Source: Flavobacteriaceae bacterium | GTDB lineage: Bacteria > Bacteroidota > Bacteroidia > Flavobacteriales > Flavobacteriaceae | Assembly: GCA_029248405.1 (NCBI GenBank) | Contig: JAQWJJ010000016.1 | Span: forward strand, 310,001-374,000 | Length of the DNA: 64,000 nt | Direction of reading: 5' to 3' | In this document: positions 35,270 to 43,563 of the stretch, piece after piece | How positions within the stretch are numbered: position 1 is the first letter of the stretch | Layout of the letters: every line of letters begins with the position of its first letter | Translations under genes and position numbers: made by a program | Notes under the pieces: model-generated | The model's database searches: none | The model's input: the letters and a program-made list of their open reading frames with translations, nothing else | Told to the model about the DNA's origin: nothing

Positions 35270-35956
35270 ATGAATAAAAAAGATATAAAAATACTTTTGG
35301 TCGACGATGAACCAGACATTTTAGAAATTGTCGGCTATAATTTATCGGCGGAAGGCTATCAGGTGGTCATGGCGGAAAATGGTGTCGAAGCCATTGAGCA
35401 AGCTAAGAAACATATTCCTCAGCTCATTATTTTAGACGTTATGATGCCTCTAATGGATGGTATCGAAGCCTGTGAGAAACTCAGAAAGTTGCCAGAGCTG
35501 AATCAAGCCGTCATCACTTTTTTTACGGCTCGTGGCGAAGACTATTCTATGGTCGCTGGTTTTGAGGCCGGAGCAGATGATTACATTACCAAGCCCATTA
35601 AGCCAAAGGTTTTGATCAGTAAAGTAAAGGCCTTGTTGCGCCGATTTAAGGAGAAAGTGACAGAAGAGCCACACCTCAAATTAGGGGACTTGACCATCAA
35701 TAGAGAAGAGTATAAAGTACTCAAAGGCTCTACGGAACTTCTGTTGCCTCGAAAAGAATTTGAATTGTTGGCTTTGCTGGCCTCTAAGCCAGGAAAAGTA
35801 TTCAAGCGTGAAGAAATATTAGATAGTGTATGGGGTAATGACGTTGTGGTTGGCGGGAGAACCATTGATGTGCATATCCGAAAGCTTCGCGAAAAAATTG
35901 GGGACAAGCGATTCAAAACGGTTAAGGGTGTGGGGTATAAGTTTGTGGCGCTATGA
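35270..35956 (+). CDS. OmpR/PhoB-type response regulator
   Basis: The 228-aa protein has a receiver domain (residues 6-122) with acidic pocket DDE at 12-14, phosphoacceptor Asp56 (IILDVMMP) and the conserved Lys (ITKPIKP), and a C-terminal winged-helix DNA-binding domain ending in GVGYKFVAL. It overlaps the downstream histidine kinase gene by 4 bp (ATGA), which marks the pair as one two-component system. It resembles the PhoB-like single OmpR pair found in most Flavobacteriia, but no phosphate-transport genes are adjacent, so the stimulus remains unassigned. Confidence 0.96.
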   Translation: MNKKDIKILLVDDEPDILEIVGYNLSAEGYQVVMAENGVEAIEQAKKHIPQLIILDVMMPLMDGIEACEKLRKLPELNQAVITFFTARGEDYSMVAGFEAGADDYITKPIKPKVLISKVKALLRRFKEKVTEEPHLKLGDLTINREEYKVLKGSTELLLPRKEFELLALLASKPGKVFKREEILDSVWGNDVVVGGRTIDVHIRKLREKIGDKRFKTVKGVGYKFVAL

Positions 35957-36996
35957 TGCGTCGCTTTAAGAAAACGTTTAAGTTTGCCTACAGTACCGCC
36001 ACTTGGTTAACCCTCTTGGTTCTTGTTGTTTTTTTCTTTTTCTTCTTAGTCATAGATTATTCCAATTATTGGACATTGTTGCCTATTGCTGTAATCGTGT
36101 ACGTCGGCGCCTTCTTTCTGTCGGATTACAAAGCCAAAAAACTCATTTACCAGCAGGTCAATAAAATTTACCAAAAAGTGCAGCAACTCGATCATGCGGC
36201 ATTAAATAAAGAACACATTATCACGAATTTGGATGTTTTGGCAAAGGAGGTTGAGCGTTTTGTCGATGATAAAAAGTTAGAGATCACCATGCTCACTGAC
36301 CGTGAGGTCTATCGAAAAGAATTTATGGGCAATGTGGCGCACGAACTTAAAACCCCCTTATTTACCGTGCAAGGATATATTCTTACGTTGCTCGATGGAG
36401 GGATGAAAGACAAGACCGTCCGAAAAAAATACTTGCAACGGGCACAGGCAGGGGTTGAACGTTTGCTCTATATCGTCAATGATCTGGACATGATCACAAA
36501 ACTAGAAATGGGTGGCTTGACTTTGGACAAAGAAACTTTCGATCTAGTGCCGTTGATTGAGAGTTCCTTTGACTTGCTCGAAATGAAAGCTGCTGAAAAG
36601 GGCATTACGCTTATGCTCGATAAGCCATACCCCAATCCGATCAAGGTTAATGCAGATCGTGAGCGGATGCAACAAGTGATGACTAATTTGATTGAGAATT
36701 CAATAAAATATGGCAAACCTAAAGGAACAACTGAGGTGAGTGTTCAGGACTTCACCAAGAATAAATGGTTGGTTCGTGTGACCGATAATGGTGAAGGCAT
36801 CGAGCGTCATCATTTTCCGCGCCTCTTCGAACGCTTTTACCGTGTGGATAAAAGTGGCTCACGCAAGGTTGGGGGTAGCGGTTTGGGCTTGGCCATTGTC
36901 AAGCATTTGGTTGAGGCCCACAATGAAAAGATATACATCGAAAGTCAGTTCGGTGTCGGGTCTGAATTTTCATTTACCTTGGAAAATACCAAATAA
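35953..36996 (+). CDS. Sensor histidine kinase, partner of the 35270 regulator
   Basis: The 347-aa kinase has two closely spaced membrane segments (LLVLVVFFFFFLV and LLPIAVIVYVGAFF) with almost no extracytoplasmic loop, a short linker, and the kinase core: H box EFMGNVAHELKTPLFTV near residue 122, N box MTNLIENSIKYG, G1 VTDNGEGIERHH and G2 GGSGLGLAIVKHL. This PhoR-like layout without a periplasmic sensor suggests sensing in the membrane or through a partner protein. A second ATG three bases downstream is an equally good start. The 3' end overlaps the convergent glycosyltransferase gene by 27 bp. Confidence 0.95.
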   Translation: MMRRFKKTFKFAYSTATWLTLLVLVVFFFFFLVIDYSNYWTLLPIAVIVYVGAFFLSDYKAKKLIYQQVNKIYQKVQQLDHAALNKEHIITNLDVLAKEVERFVDDKKLEITMLTDREVYRKEFMGNVAHELKTPLFTVQGYILTLLDGGMKDKTVRKKYLQRAQAGVERLLYIVNDLDMITKLEMGGLTLDKETFDLVPLIESSFDLLEMKAAEKGITLMLDKPYPNPIKVNADRERMQQVMTNLIENSIKYGKPKGTTEVSVQDFTKNKWLVRVTDNGEGIERHHFPRLFERFYRVDKSGSRKVGGSGLGLAIVKHLVEAHNEKIYIESQFGVGSEFSFTLENTK

Positions 36997-38046
36997 TAAG
37001 CTCCAGTCATTGAAGTGGTCCTCTCCACGATTTGAATAACCCAGTCCTTTATATCGATCACTTTCGCTCAGCATGCTCGCAATGAAGTCCTCTTGACGGC
37101 AGAATGGTGCCTTTTGTTCGTCTTTGAATTTCTGTGCGAGATATTCCTGCTCATACTGGCCAGGTGTAGGCACTAAGAATGCTTTTTTGCCAAGGGCTGC
37201 CAGGTCCATGATGCTGCTATAGCCAGAACGACAAACGATCAGTTTGGTCGCGTTGATTACTTTTTCTAATGCGTGGGTCGGCAAATAGTTCACAGCCTCT
37301 ATGGCCCCGAATTTTTGTTTTGTGACATGGTTTGAGACGATGCCCCTAACCATAAGGATTTGTTTTGTGCTGTCTCTAAGTGAAGAGATGAGTTTTTGTT
37401 CGAATAAACTCCTCTGAGGTTCTGGACCCGAAAGTAAGAGCAATAAGTCATAGGTCGCTGGCACGCATTGTTTTGTCATTCGGCTCAGGATGCCAACATA
37501 TTTTGTTGGGATACCTGAAGTGATGCCATGACTCATCACGCCACTCATATTGTCTGAATATGACTGATCTGGCACCCAGCATTCGTCAAATTTTCTGATT
37601 ATTTGTCTTTGGACGAAAGTGGTGATGCTAGTCGTCCACCCACTCAAAACTCTGATTTGGTGGGTCATAAAAACACACGGTATGGCCTTGTGTCTGACTC
37701 CAAAGCGGTTGTCACTGATGATGCCATCGATGCGGTCTTGGGTCAAGAGCTTTTCGATCATTGCCTTTTCCCGCATGATGGCTCGTACAATCTTAGGCGC
37801 TTGCTTGATCAGTTCAAGTCTTAGATTTTGTCTTTTTTTGCTGTAGTGGATGTCATAGCCGGGCAAGACAACATGGTCTAAATGGGGGAATTCCTGTCTT
37901 AATAAGGCCAAGGCCATACCATCGCTGGCGATCAGTACATCAAAATCATGCTGCAACAGGGCCTTTATGATGGGAATGCACCTTGTGGCATGGCCCAATC
38001 CCCAATTCAAAGGCGCAACCATGATTCTTTTTGGTGTATGTCGCAC
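36970..38046 (-). CDS. MurG-like glycosyltransferase family protein
   Basis: The protein has the N-terminal signature APLNWGLGHATRCIPII of a Bacteroidota family of MurG/GT28-like glycosyltransferases, with a C-terminal LIVCRSGYSSIMDLAALGKKAFLVPTPGQYEQEYLA block that matches the nucleotide-sugar-binding half of GT-B enzymes. I favour the GTG at 38046 (358 aa), because the ATG at 38022 would begin inside the first beta-strand. The longer reading to 38163 would overlap the divergent trmB start. Acceptor and sugar are unknown. It converges with the histidine kinase gene (27-bp overlap). Confidence 0.8.
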   Translation of the reverse strand: MRHTPKRIMVAPLNWGLGHATRCIPIIKALLQHDFDVLIASDGMALALLRQEFPHLDHVVLPGYDIHYSKKRQNLRLELIKQAPKIVRAIMREKAMIEKLLTQDRIDGIISDNRFGVRHKAIPCVFMTHQIRVLSGWTTSITTFVQRQIIRKFDECWVPDQSYSDNMSGVMSHGITSGIPTKYVGILSRMTKQCVPATYDLLLLLSGPEPQRSLFEQKLISSLRDSTKQILMVRGIVSNHVTKQKFGAIEAVNYLPTHALEKVINATKLIVCRSGYSSIMDLAALGKKAFLVPTPGQYEQEYLAQKFKDEQKAPFCRQEDFIASMLSESDRYKGLGYSNRGEDHFNDWSLLFGIFQGK

Positions 38047-38140
38047 TGTGGCGTGATTTTTCACAAAAACAAAGTTAGTGGATCCTCCCGGAGATGAATA
38101 ATATTGTAATTTTACGAAATAATAAAAGAGCAAACATAAG

Positions 38141-38821
38141 GTGGGCAGCAAGAATAAACTCAAGAGATTTAAAGAAAATCAAACATTTGCAAATGTTGTG
38201 CAGCCTGCACGAGAAGAATTGTTGGATAATGCGTTCTCCTTGAAGGGCCGATGGCGCCAAGATCATTTCAAGAATGATCAGCCCATCGTTCTGGAGTTGG
38301 GCTGTGGAAAGGGAGAATACAGCATTCATCTTGCAGAAAAATTTCCTGATAAAAATTTTATTGGCGTTGATATAAAGGGGGCTCGTTTTTGGCGTGGCGC
38401 CAAGACGGCAATAGAGGAGTCCTTGAGTAATGTCGCTTTTTTGCGGACACAAATTGAATTGATCGTGCATTGCTTCGCTCCAGGAGAGGTCGATGAGATT
38501 TGGATTACTTTTCCGGATCCTCAGATAAAATATAAACGCACCAAACATAGGCTGACAAATAAGGCTTTTTTGGAGGCCTACCGCCAAGTACTCAGACCGC
38601 ATGGTCAGATCCATCTCAAAACCGATAGCGAGTTCATGCATGGATATACTTTGGGTTTGTTGCACGGACTGGGTGAAGAAGTTCATTTTGCCCATCATGA
38701 TGTTTATGGCAGTACAGGAGCACCAGAGGTTGTGACTTCTGTGCAAACATTTTATGAATCTCAGTATTTGGCACAGGGCAAAAAAATAACCTATACGAGT
38801 TTTTCGCTAAGCCCCGATTAA
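38141..38821 (+). CDS. trmB: tRNA (guanine-N7-)-methyltransferase
   Basis: The 226-aa enzyme starts with a GTG and the characteristic MGSKNKLKRF N-terminus, then the SAM-binding LELGCGKGEYSIHLAEKFP near residue 51, the family motif GVDIKGARFWRGAK, and the substrate block EIWITFPDPQIKYKRTKHRL near residue 121. It methylates G46 in the variable loop of tRNAs. The length matches the family. GTG is supported because no ATG precedes the conserved N-terminus. The start is divergent from the glycosyltransferase gene. Confidence 0.96.
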   Translation: MGSKNKLKRFKENQTFANVVQPAREELLDNAFSLKGRWRQDHFKNDQPIVLELGCGKGEYSIHLAEKFPDKNFIGVDIKGARFWRGAKTAIEESLSNVAFLRTQIELIVHCFAPGEVDEIWITFPDPQIKYKRTKHRLTNKAFLEAYRQVLRPHGQIHLKTDSEFMHGYTLGLLHGLGEEVHFAHHDVYGSTGAPEVVTSVQTFYESQYLAQGKKITYTSFSLSPD

Positions 38822-38851
38822 TCGTTATCTTGAGCACTACAAACGATTTAT

Positions 38852-39478
38852 ATGGCTGCCCTTATTAACTTCATAGTGGGTTATGTTGCTTCATTTATTG
38901 GATTGATTCCTCCTGGGTTACTCAATATGACGGCGGCAAAAATCGGCGTGAAACAAGGGGTAAAGCCAGCGGTGCTGTTTTCTTTGGGCGTTAGTTTAAT
39001 TGTTTGTGTGCAAACGTACATTGGCCTTGCTTTTGCTCGATACTTGGACCGTAATCCAGAAATCATTGATTTGCTCCAAAAGGTCGGCTTGGGCATATTC
39101 TTGGCCTTGACCGCCTATTTTTTTCTGGTGGCGAAAGACAGCAGGAGAGAGTTGCCCGCAGGAGTGAAGCGCTCCAAAACGAATCGCTTTTTTTATGGTG
39201 TGCTGCTAGGGGCGTTGAATTTACTGCCCATACCGTACTGGGTTTATGTCAGCATTACCGTGAGCTCTTTCGGGTGGTTTTATTTTGATGCTTATCTTGT
39301 GAGTTTGGCAGTGCTGGGTGCGGGTCTCGGTACTTTTTCTATGCTGATGATATACACTTATTTTTTTCATAAAAAACTCCCTGTAGGAGCCTTCAGTTTT
39401 AATGTGAATTATTTACTGGGATCAATCACTGCTCTTGTGTCGATCCTAACCATGATCAAAATTTGGCAACAGATATAG
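38852..39478 (+). CDS. LysE family translocator
   Basis: A 208-aa protein with six membrane segments and the LysE-family beginning FIVGYVASFIGLIPPGLLNMTAAKIGVKQG, which includes the conserved IPPGP-like turn. LysE/RhtB proteins export amino acids or related metabolites. The substrate is unknown. The gene sits 30 bp after trmB and two bases before the alkyltransferase-like gene, so these three probably form an operon. Confidence 0.9.
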   Translation: MAALINFIVGYVASFIGLIPPGLLNMTAAKIGVKQGVKPAVLFSLGVSLIVCVQTYIGLAFARYLDRNPEIIDLLQKVGLGIFLALTAYFFLVAKDSRRELPAGVKRSKTNRFFYGVLLGALNLLPIPYWVYVSITVSSFGWFYFDAYLVSLAVLGAGLGTFSMLMIYTYFFHKKLPVGAFSFNVNYLLGSITALVSILTMIKIWQQI

Positions 39479-39480
39479 AG

Positions 39481-39804
39481 ATGGGACAGGATGGTTTTTT
39501 CATGCAAGTCTACCAGGTTGTTCGGCAAATACCAGAAGGCCGAGTCTGCACCTATGGCGCAATTGCCAAATATCTTGGCGCGCCACAAAGCGCTCGGATG
39601 GTAGGTTGGGCGATGAATGCCTCGCATCAAATGCCAGATGTTCCAGCCCATCGTGTCGTGAATCGACAAGGTTTATTGACCGGTCAACATCATTTTCCCG
39701 GACATGGCTTAATGCAAAAAATGTTAGAGGCAGAAGGCATTCGTGTCTGTGACAATAAGGTTCAAAACATGGCAGAGATAATGTGGGATCCCCAGTCAGC
39801 GTGA
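39481..39804 (+). CDS. Alkyltransferase-like (ATL) DNA repair protein
   Basis: The 107-aa protein matches the C-terminal domain of O6-alkylguanine-DNA alkyltransferases: VYQVVRQIPEGRVCTYGAIAKYLG at the start, the Arg finger SARMVGWAMNASH, and VPAHRVVNRQG. The acceptor Cys of the canonical PCHRV motif is Ala, which defines the ATL proteins. These bind O6-alkylguanine and hand the lesion to nucleotide excision repair rather than removing the alkyl group. I place the start at the ATG at 39481, two bases after the LysE stop; the longer TTG reading overlaps that gene. Confidence 0.93.
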   Translation: MGQDGFFMQVYQVVRQIPEGRVCTYGAIAKYLGAPQSARMVGWAMNASHQMPDVPAHRVVNRQGLLTGQHHFPGHGLMQKMLEAEGIRVCDNKVQNMAEIMWDPQSA

Positions 39805-39885
39805 GACTAAAGCGTCATGATTCAAATCATGCAGACAACTGCGCGGCATTTCGCCTTTTGGCTATGGAAAACGAAGTTTTCTCGG

Positions 39886-39893
39886 TATATTTG
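39886..39893 (+). promoter_or_regulatory. TATATTTG promoter box for the Mrp-NifU-FNR-ferredoxin operon
   Basis: A full TAnnTTTG match 34 bp before the ATG at 39928, in the 123-bp gap after the ATL gene. TATG lies 19 bp upstream, one mismatch from TTTG. Confidence 0.55.
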
Positions 39894-39927
39894 TCCTTTA
39901 GAATAATTCTAAATACCGGCGAAATTG

Positions 39928-41061
39928 ATGCAAAAAAAAGAAATACTGAATGCCCTGACGCAGCTCTCACTTCCTGGTGAGGGGAGGAGTATTAGTGAGA
40001 GTGGCGCAATCACCAACATTGTGATTTTCGATCGAGAAATTGTCATTGATTTGAATATCGCGACCCCAGCGCTACACATCAAAAAGCGTATTGAAAAAGA
40101 CGTGACTGAACTTCTGAAAAAAGAGTATGGTTCAGACATCACCGTCAAAATTAACATGAAGGTCAAGGCGGCAGAGCCCAAGCAAAACCCCCAGCTCATC
40201 AAAGGCAAGCCCATTGAAGGCATTCAAAATATTGTGGCTGTCGCTTCTGGCAAAGGTGGTGTTGGGAAGTCGACAGTAACAGCAAATTTGGCCATTACCC
40301 TGAGCGAGATGGGGTTTAAAGTCGGCATATTGGATGCAGATATTTACGGGCCTTCTATTCCGCTTATGTTTGATGTGGCCTCAGAGCGCCCCTTGTCTGT
40401 TGATGTTGATGGCAAGAGCAAAATGAAGCCGATAGAACAATATGGGGTTAAAGTTCTTTCTATAGGATTTTTCACTCAACCCAATCAAGCGGTAATATGG
40501 CGCGGCCCAATGGCGGCTAAGGCACTGAATCAATTGATTTTCGATGCCGCCTGGGGTGATTTGGATTTTCTTTTACTGGACTTGCCTCCCGGGACTGGCG
40601 ATATTCATTTGAGCTTGATGCAGGCTCTACCCATTACCGGAGCAGTGGTGGTCAGTACACCGCAGACTATTGCATTGGCTGATGCCAGAAAGGGTGTGGC
40701 GATGTTTCATCAAGAGCATATTCAAGTTCCTGTGCTCGGGGTTATAGAAAACATGTCTTATTTTACTCCAGAAGAACTTCCGGATCATAAGTACTACATT
40801 TTCGGTCAATCAGGAGCCGCGAACCTTGCTGAGGATTTAGAGATCCCCTTCCTTGGAGAAATTCCTTTGGTGCAAAGCATTCGTGAATCTGGAGATGTGG
40901 GTCGCCCTGCAGCCTTGCAATCAGGCACGCCAGTTTCAGAAGCGTTTGTGCAAGTAACCCGCAATGTTGTGGAGCAAACGGTGCGCCGCAACGATCATTT
41001 ACCACCGACTGAAGCGATCAAAATAACCACTATGGCGGGCTGTAGTGCAGTAAAAAAATAG
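39928..41061 (+). CDS. apbC: Mrp/NBP35 family iron-sulfur cluster carrier ATPase
   Basis: The 377-aa protein has an N-terminal DUF59/MIP18-like domain (about residues 1-85), then the deviant Walker A VASGKGGVGKST near residue 109, LDADIYGPSIP, and LLDLPPGTGDIHLS near residue 212. ApbC/Mrp proteins bind a 4Fe-4S cluster and pass it to apo-proteins. The C-terminal Cys-x-x-Cys of the classic family is not visible. I use the ATG at 39928 rather than the overlapping TTG at 39925. It leads a four-gene operon with a NifU-type scaffold, a reductase and a ferredoxin. Confidence 0.93.
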   Translation: MQKKEILNALTQLSLPGEGRSISESGAITNIVIFDREIVIDLNIATPALHIKKRIEKDVTELLKKEYGSDITVKINMKVKAAEPKQNPQLIKGKPIEGIQNIVAVASGKGGVGKSTVTANLAITLSEMGFKVGILDADIYGPSIPLMFDVASERPLSVDVDGKSKMKPIEQYGVKVLSIGFFTQPNQAVIWRGPMAAKALNQLIFDAAWGDLDFLLLDLPPGTGDIHLSLMQALPITGAVVVSTPQTIALADARKGVAMFHQEHIQVPVLGVIENMSYFTPEELPDHKYYIFGQSGAANLAEDLEIPFLGEIPLVQSIRESGDVGRPAALQSGTPVSEAFVQVTRNVVEQTVRRNDHLPPTEAIKITTMAGCSAVKK

Positions 41062-41063
41062 TC

Positions 41064-41300
41064 ATGAGTCAAGAACAATTGATTGAAAAAGTAGAGGCCG
41101 CTTTGGCAGAAATTCGCCCATTTTTGCAGAATGATGGTGGCGACATTGCCCTTGTTTCCTTAGAAAACGGTACTAAAGTTACCGTACGTTTGGAAGGGGC
41201 ATGCGTTGATTGCTCCGTAAACCAAATGACGCTGAAGAGCGGTGTGGCAATGACCATACAAAAGCATGCCCCTGAAATATTAGAAGTAGTCAATATTTGA
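41064..41300 (+). CDS. NifU C-terminal domain iron-sulfur scaffold
   Basis: A 78-aa stand-alone NifU C-domain: EIRPFLQNDGGDIALVS followed by the cluster-binding CVDCSVNQMTLKSGV (Cys-x-x-Cys) near residue 47. Such proteins assemble or carry a 4Fe-4S cluster between subunits of a dimer. It begins 2 bp after the ApbC gene and 19 bp before the reductase, so it is co-expressed with both. Length and motifs match the family exactly. Confidence 0.95.
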   Translation: MSQEQLIEKVEAALAEIRPFLQNDGGDIALVSLENGTKVTVRLEGACVDCSVNQMTLKSGVAMTIQKHAPEILEVVNI

Positions 41301-41319
41301 GTTGCCTAAGGAAAAAGTC

Positions 41320-42372
41320 ATGATCAAGAGTGATATACTAATTATTGGAGCTGGGCCTACAGGGCTTTTTACTGTTTTTGAAGCAGGCTTATTAAAATTG
41401 CGGTGTCATTTGATTGATGCCTTGCCCCAACCTGGCGGTCAATGTAGTGAGATTTACCCCAAAAAGCCGATATATGATATCCCAGCATATCCAGAGATTT
41501 TGGCAGGAGACCTGACCGATAAACTGCTCGAGCAAATCAGACCTTTTGATCCTGGTTTTACTCTTGGAGAACGTGCAGATACAATAAACCAATTAGACAA
41601 TGGAGACTTTTTGGTCACAACTAATAAAGGGACTCAGCACCAGGCGCCCGTGATCGCTATTGCTGGTGGACTGGGTAGTTTTGAACCTAGAAAACCACCC
41701 ATTGAAGACTTGGCGCGTTTTGAAGATAAGGGTGTGGCTTATTTCATTAAAGATCCTGAGGTTTATCGCGATAAGCATGTGGTGCTCGCTGGAGGAGGTG
41801 ATTCTGCCTTAGATTGGACCATATTTCTGTCTGATATTGCGGCATCCGTAACCTTAGTGCACCGCCGCAATGAATTCAGAGGGGCATTAGACAGTGTCGA
41901 AAAAGTCCAACAACTCAAAAACAAAGGCTTGATTAACCTCATCACACCGGGAGAAGTGATCGGCGTGGCAGGCGAAGATCATTTGACGTCCATTACAATT
42001 CGAATTGATGGTGATGCGATCATACAACCTTGTGATGCCTTTATTCCTTTATTTGGCTTAGCTCCAAAATTGGGGCCTATGGCAAATTGGGGTTTGGAGA
42101 TTGAAAAAAATGCCATTAAAGTCGACAATACGTTAGATTATCAAACGAATATCCCTGGAGTCTATGCTATTGGAGATGTCAACACCTATCCTGGTAAGCT
42201 GAAATTGATATTGTGCGGGTTTCATGAGGCAACACTAATGTGTCAAAGTGCCTATCAGCGCATCCATCCTGGCAAGAAACACGTCATGAAATATACCACA
42301 GTAGGCGGTGTTGAAGGTTTCGACGGGAGCCATAAACAGGCGCCTAAGGCGGTCATTAAATCGATTGATTAG
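41320..42372 (+). CDS. Ferredoxin-NADP+ reductase, thioredoxin-reductase type
   Basis: The 350-aa flavoprotein begins KSDILIIGAGPTGLFTVFEAG (FAD), has the NADP-binding VLAGGGDSALDWTIFL near residue 158 with HRRNEFRGA, and ends with a second FAD motif PGVYAIGDVNTYPGKLKLI. It lacks the Cys-x-x-Cys redox pair of thioredoxin reductase, as in the TrxR-like FNRs of Bacillus and Chlorobium. The usual C-terminal extension follows. It moves electrons between NADPH and ferredoxin. I use the ATG at 41320; the TTG upstream adds only six residues. A 2Fe-2S ferredoxin gene follows 6 bp later, which fits this assignment. Confidence 0.92.
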   Translation: MIKSDILIIGAGPTGLFTVFEAGLLKLRCHLIDALPQPGGQCSEIYPKKPIYDIPAYPEILAGDLTDKLLEQIRPFDPGFTLGERADTINQLDNGDFLVTTNKGTQHQAPVIAIAGGLGSFEPRKPPIEDLARFEDKGVAYFIKDPEVYRDKHVVLAGGGDSALDWTIFLSDIAASVTLVHRRNEFRGALDSVEKVQQLKNKGLINLITPGEVIGVAGEDHLTSITIRIDGDAIIQPCDAFIPLFGLAPKLGPMANWGLEIEKNAIKVDNTLDYQTNIPGVYAIGDVNTYPGKLKLILCGFHEATLMCQSAYQRIHPGKKHVMKYTTVGGVEGFDGSHKQAPKAVIKSID

Positions 42373-42378
42373 AACTTC

Positions 42379-42705
42379 ATGGAAATTCAAGTCACCATAG
42401 TAGATCGCGAGGGCGCAGCACATATTGTCGCTGCACCGACCGATATGAACATGACCATTATGGAATTGATCAGGGCTTACGAATTGGCGCCAGAGGGCAC
42501 TATTGGCGTTTGCGGTGGTATGGCCATGTGTGCTTCATGTCACTGTTATGTGTCTAGCTCTGAGGAACTTCCTGCTCAAAGTGACGACGAGCATGCCATG
42601 CTGGCGGACGCATTCTATGTCGAAGACAATAGTCGTTTGGGCTGTCAAATTTTTCTCAAACCAGAATTAGCCGGTTTGACCTTCCGAATTGCACCAGAAT
42701 CCTAA
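42379..42705 (+). CDS. 2Fe-2S ferredoxin (adrenodoxin type)
   Basis: This 108-aa protein has the 2Fe-2S cysteine pattern CGGMAMCASCHCYV near residue 45 (Cys-x5-Cys-x2-Cys) with the fourth ligand in SRLGCQIFL near residue 91. The spacing and the DDEHAMLADAFYVEDNSRLGC stretch are those of adrenodoxin-like ferredoxins. It probably receives electrons from the FNR-type reductase just upstream. The gene closes the operon and its 3' end faces the DUF3050 gene with 6 bp between them. Confidence 0.95.
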   Translation: MEIQVTIVDREGAAHIVAAPTDMNMTIMELIRAYELAPEGTIGVCGGMAMCASCHCYVSSSEELPAQSDDEHAMLADAFYVEDNSRLGCQIFLKPELAGLTFRIAPES

Positions 42706-42711
42706 CTTAAA

Positions 42712-43488
42712 TCAGGTCAGAACGGGCTTTTTGATATGAGTCAGAATGCCATTCCAGAGCATCAGCCGGTGTTTTAGTGCTTGTTGAGAAACGCTCAAAA
42801 CATCTGCCCATTTTTCTGGATCGTCACCACAAAGCTCTTCAACCATAGAAAGCGCTAATGGTCCGTGTGTATCGTCATCCAATTCGATATGTCTTTGAAA
42901 ATAGTAGCTGAATTCTGATAGATCTTCCTTAGGAAATTGTTTTTGAATGGCACCGATAATCGCCGTAAACATCTGAGGGATCAAATCTTCTCGCCCAAAG
43001 GTAAAAGCGGCCGCTATTTTGTGTGGCGCCTGGGTCTCTAATACCGAAAAAGTAAAAGTTACAAATTGACACACCGGGTCTGGCGCTTCAACCAGTTTTA
43101 AGGCGTGTTGATAGGACATGCCATTTCTGATGGCGTCAATAAAACGATCCATTGTCTGGGTTTGCGCTCCAGCCTTGATCATGGCACTGCGGTACATCTC
43201 AAAGTGGCTCTGTCGATCACCATACATGTTGAGATCTGTCTCTTCAGCAAGTACAATTTCATTGATCAGGTAGCGCGTCTTTGGATCGCCGACAGGGACC
43301 CAAGGCAACGTTGTGCCCGTCAAGTGGATTTGCAGACTTTTCAACAGCGACATAAAATCCCAAACCGCAAAAACGTGGTGTTCCATGAATGCCCTTAAAT
43401 CGGCAGGCGTACTAAGTTCATGATACAAAGGGTGTTGGACAAGTTGGTCCTGAAGATCTTTGATGTTACGAACAATCTGAGCAATCAT
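42712..43488 (-). CDS. DUF3050 protein, heme-oxygenase-like fold
   Basis: The 258-aa all-helical protein belongs to DUF3050, whose members share the heme-oxygenase-like fold of the diiron oxidases (HDO). Candidate metal ligands are in EHHVFAVWDFM near residue 35, VLAEETDLN near 80, and YYFQRHIELDDDTHG near 195, with acidic and histidine residues at the right helices. A role as an O2-dependent oxidase is an inference from the fold. It is convergent to the ferredoxin gene with a 6-bp gap, which could make that ferredoxin its electron donor, but the strands differ so there is no shared operon. Confidence 0.8.
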   Translation of the reverse strand: MIAQIVRNIKDLQDQLVQHPLYHELSTPADLRAFMEHHVFAVWDFMSLLKSLQIHLTGTTLPWVPVGDPKTRYLINEIVLAEETDLNMYGDRQSHFEMYRSAMIKAGAQTQTMDRFIDAIRNGMSYQHALKLVEAPDPVCQFVTFTFSVLETQAPHKIAAAFTFGREDLIPQMFTAIIGAIQKQFPKEDLSEFSYYFQRHIELDDDTHGPLALSMVEELCGDDPEKWADVLSVSQQALKHRLMLWNGILTHIKKPVLT

Positions 43489-43563
43489 CTTCTTTATTTT
43501 TTGCCAAAATAAAAGGGTTTAATTGAATGATTAAAGCCTTTGTTATTGTTTTTTCTTATCCGA

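Noticed and set aside
39783-39980. 65-codon plus-strand frame bridging ATL and ApbC genes
   Set aside because: It overlaps the ends of two well-supported genes and spans the operon promoter.
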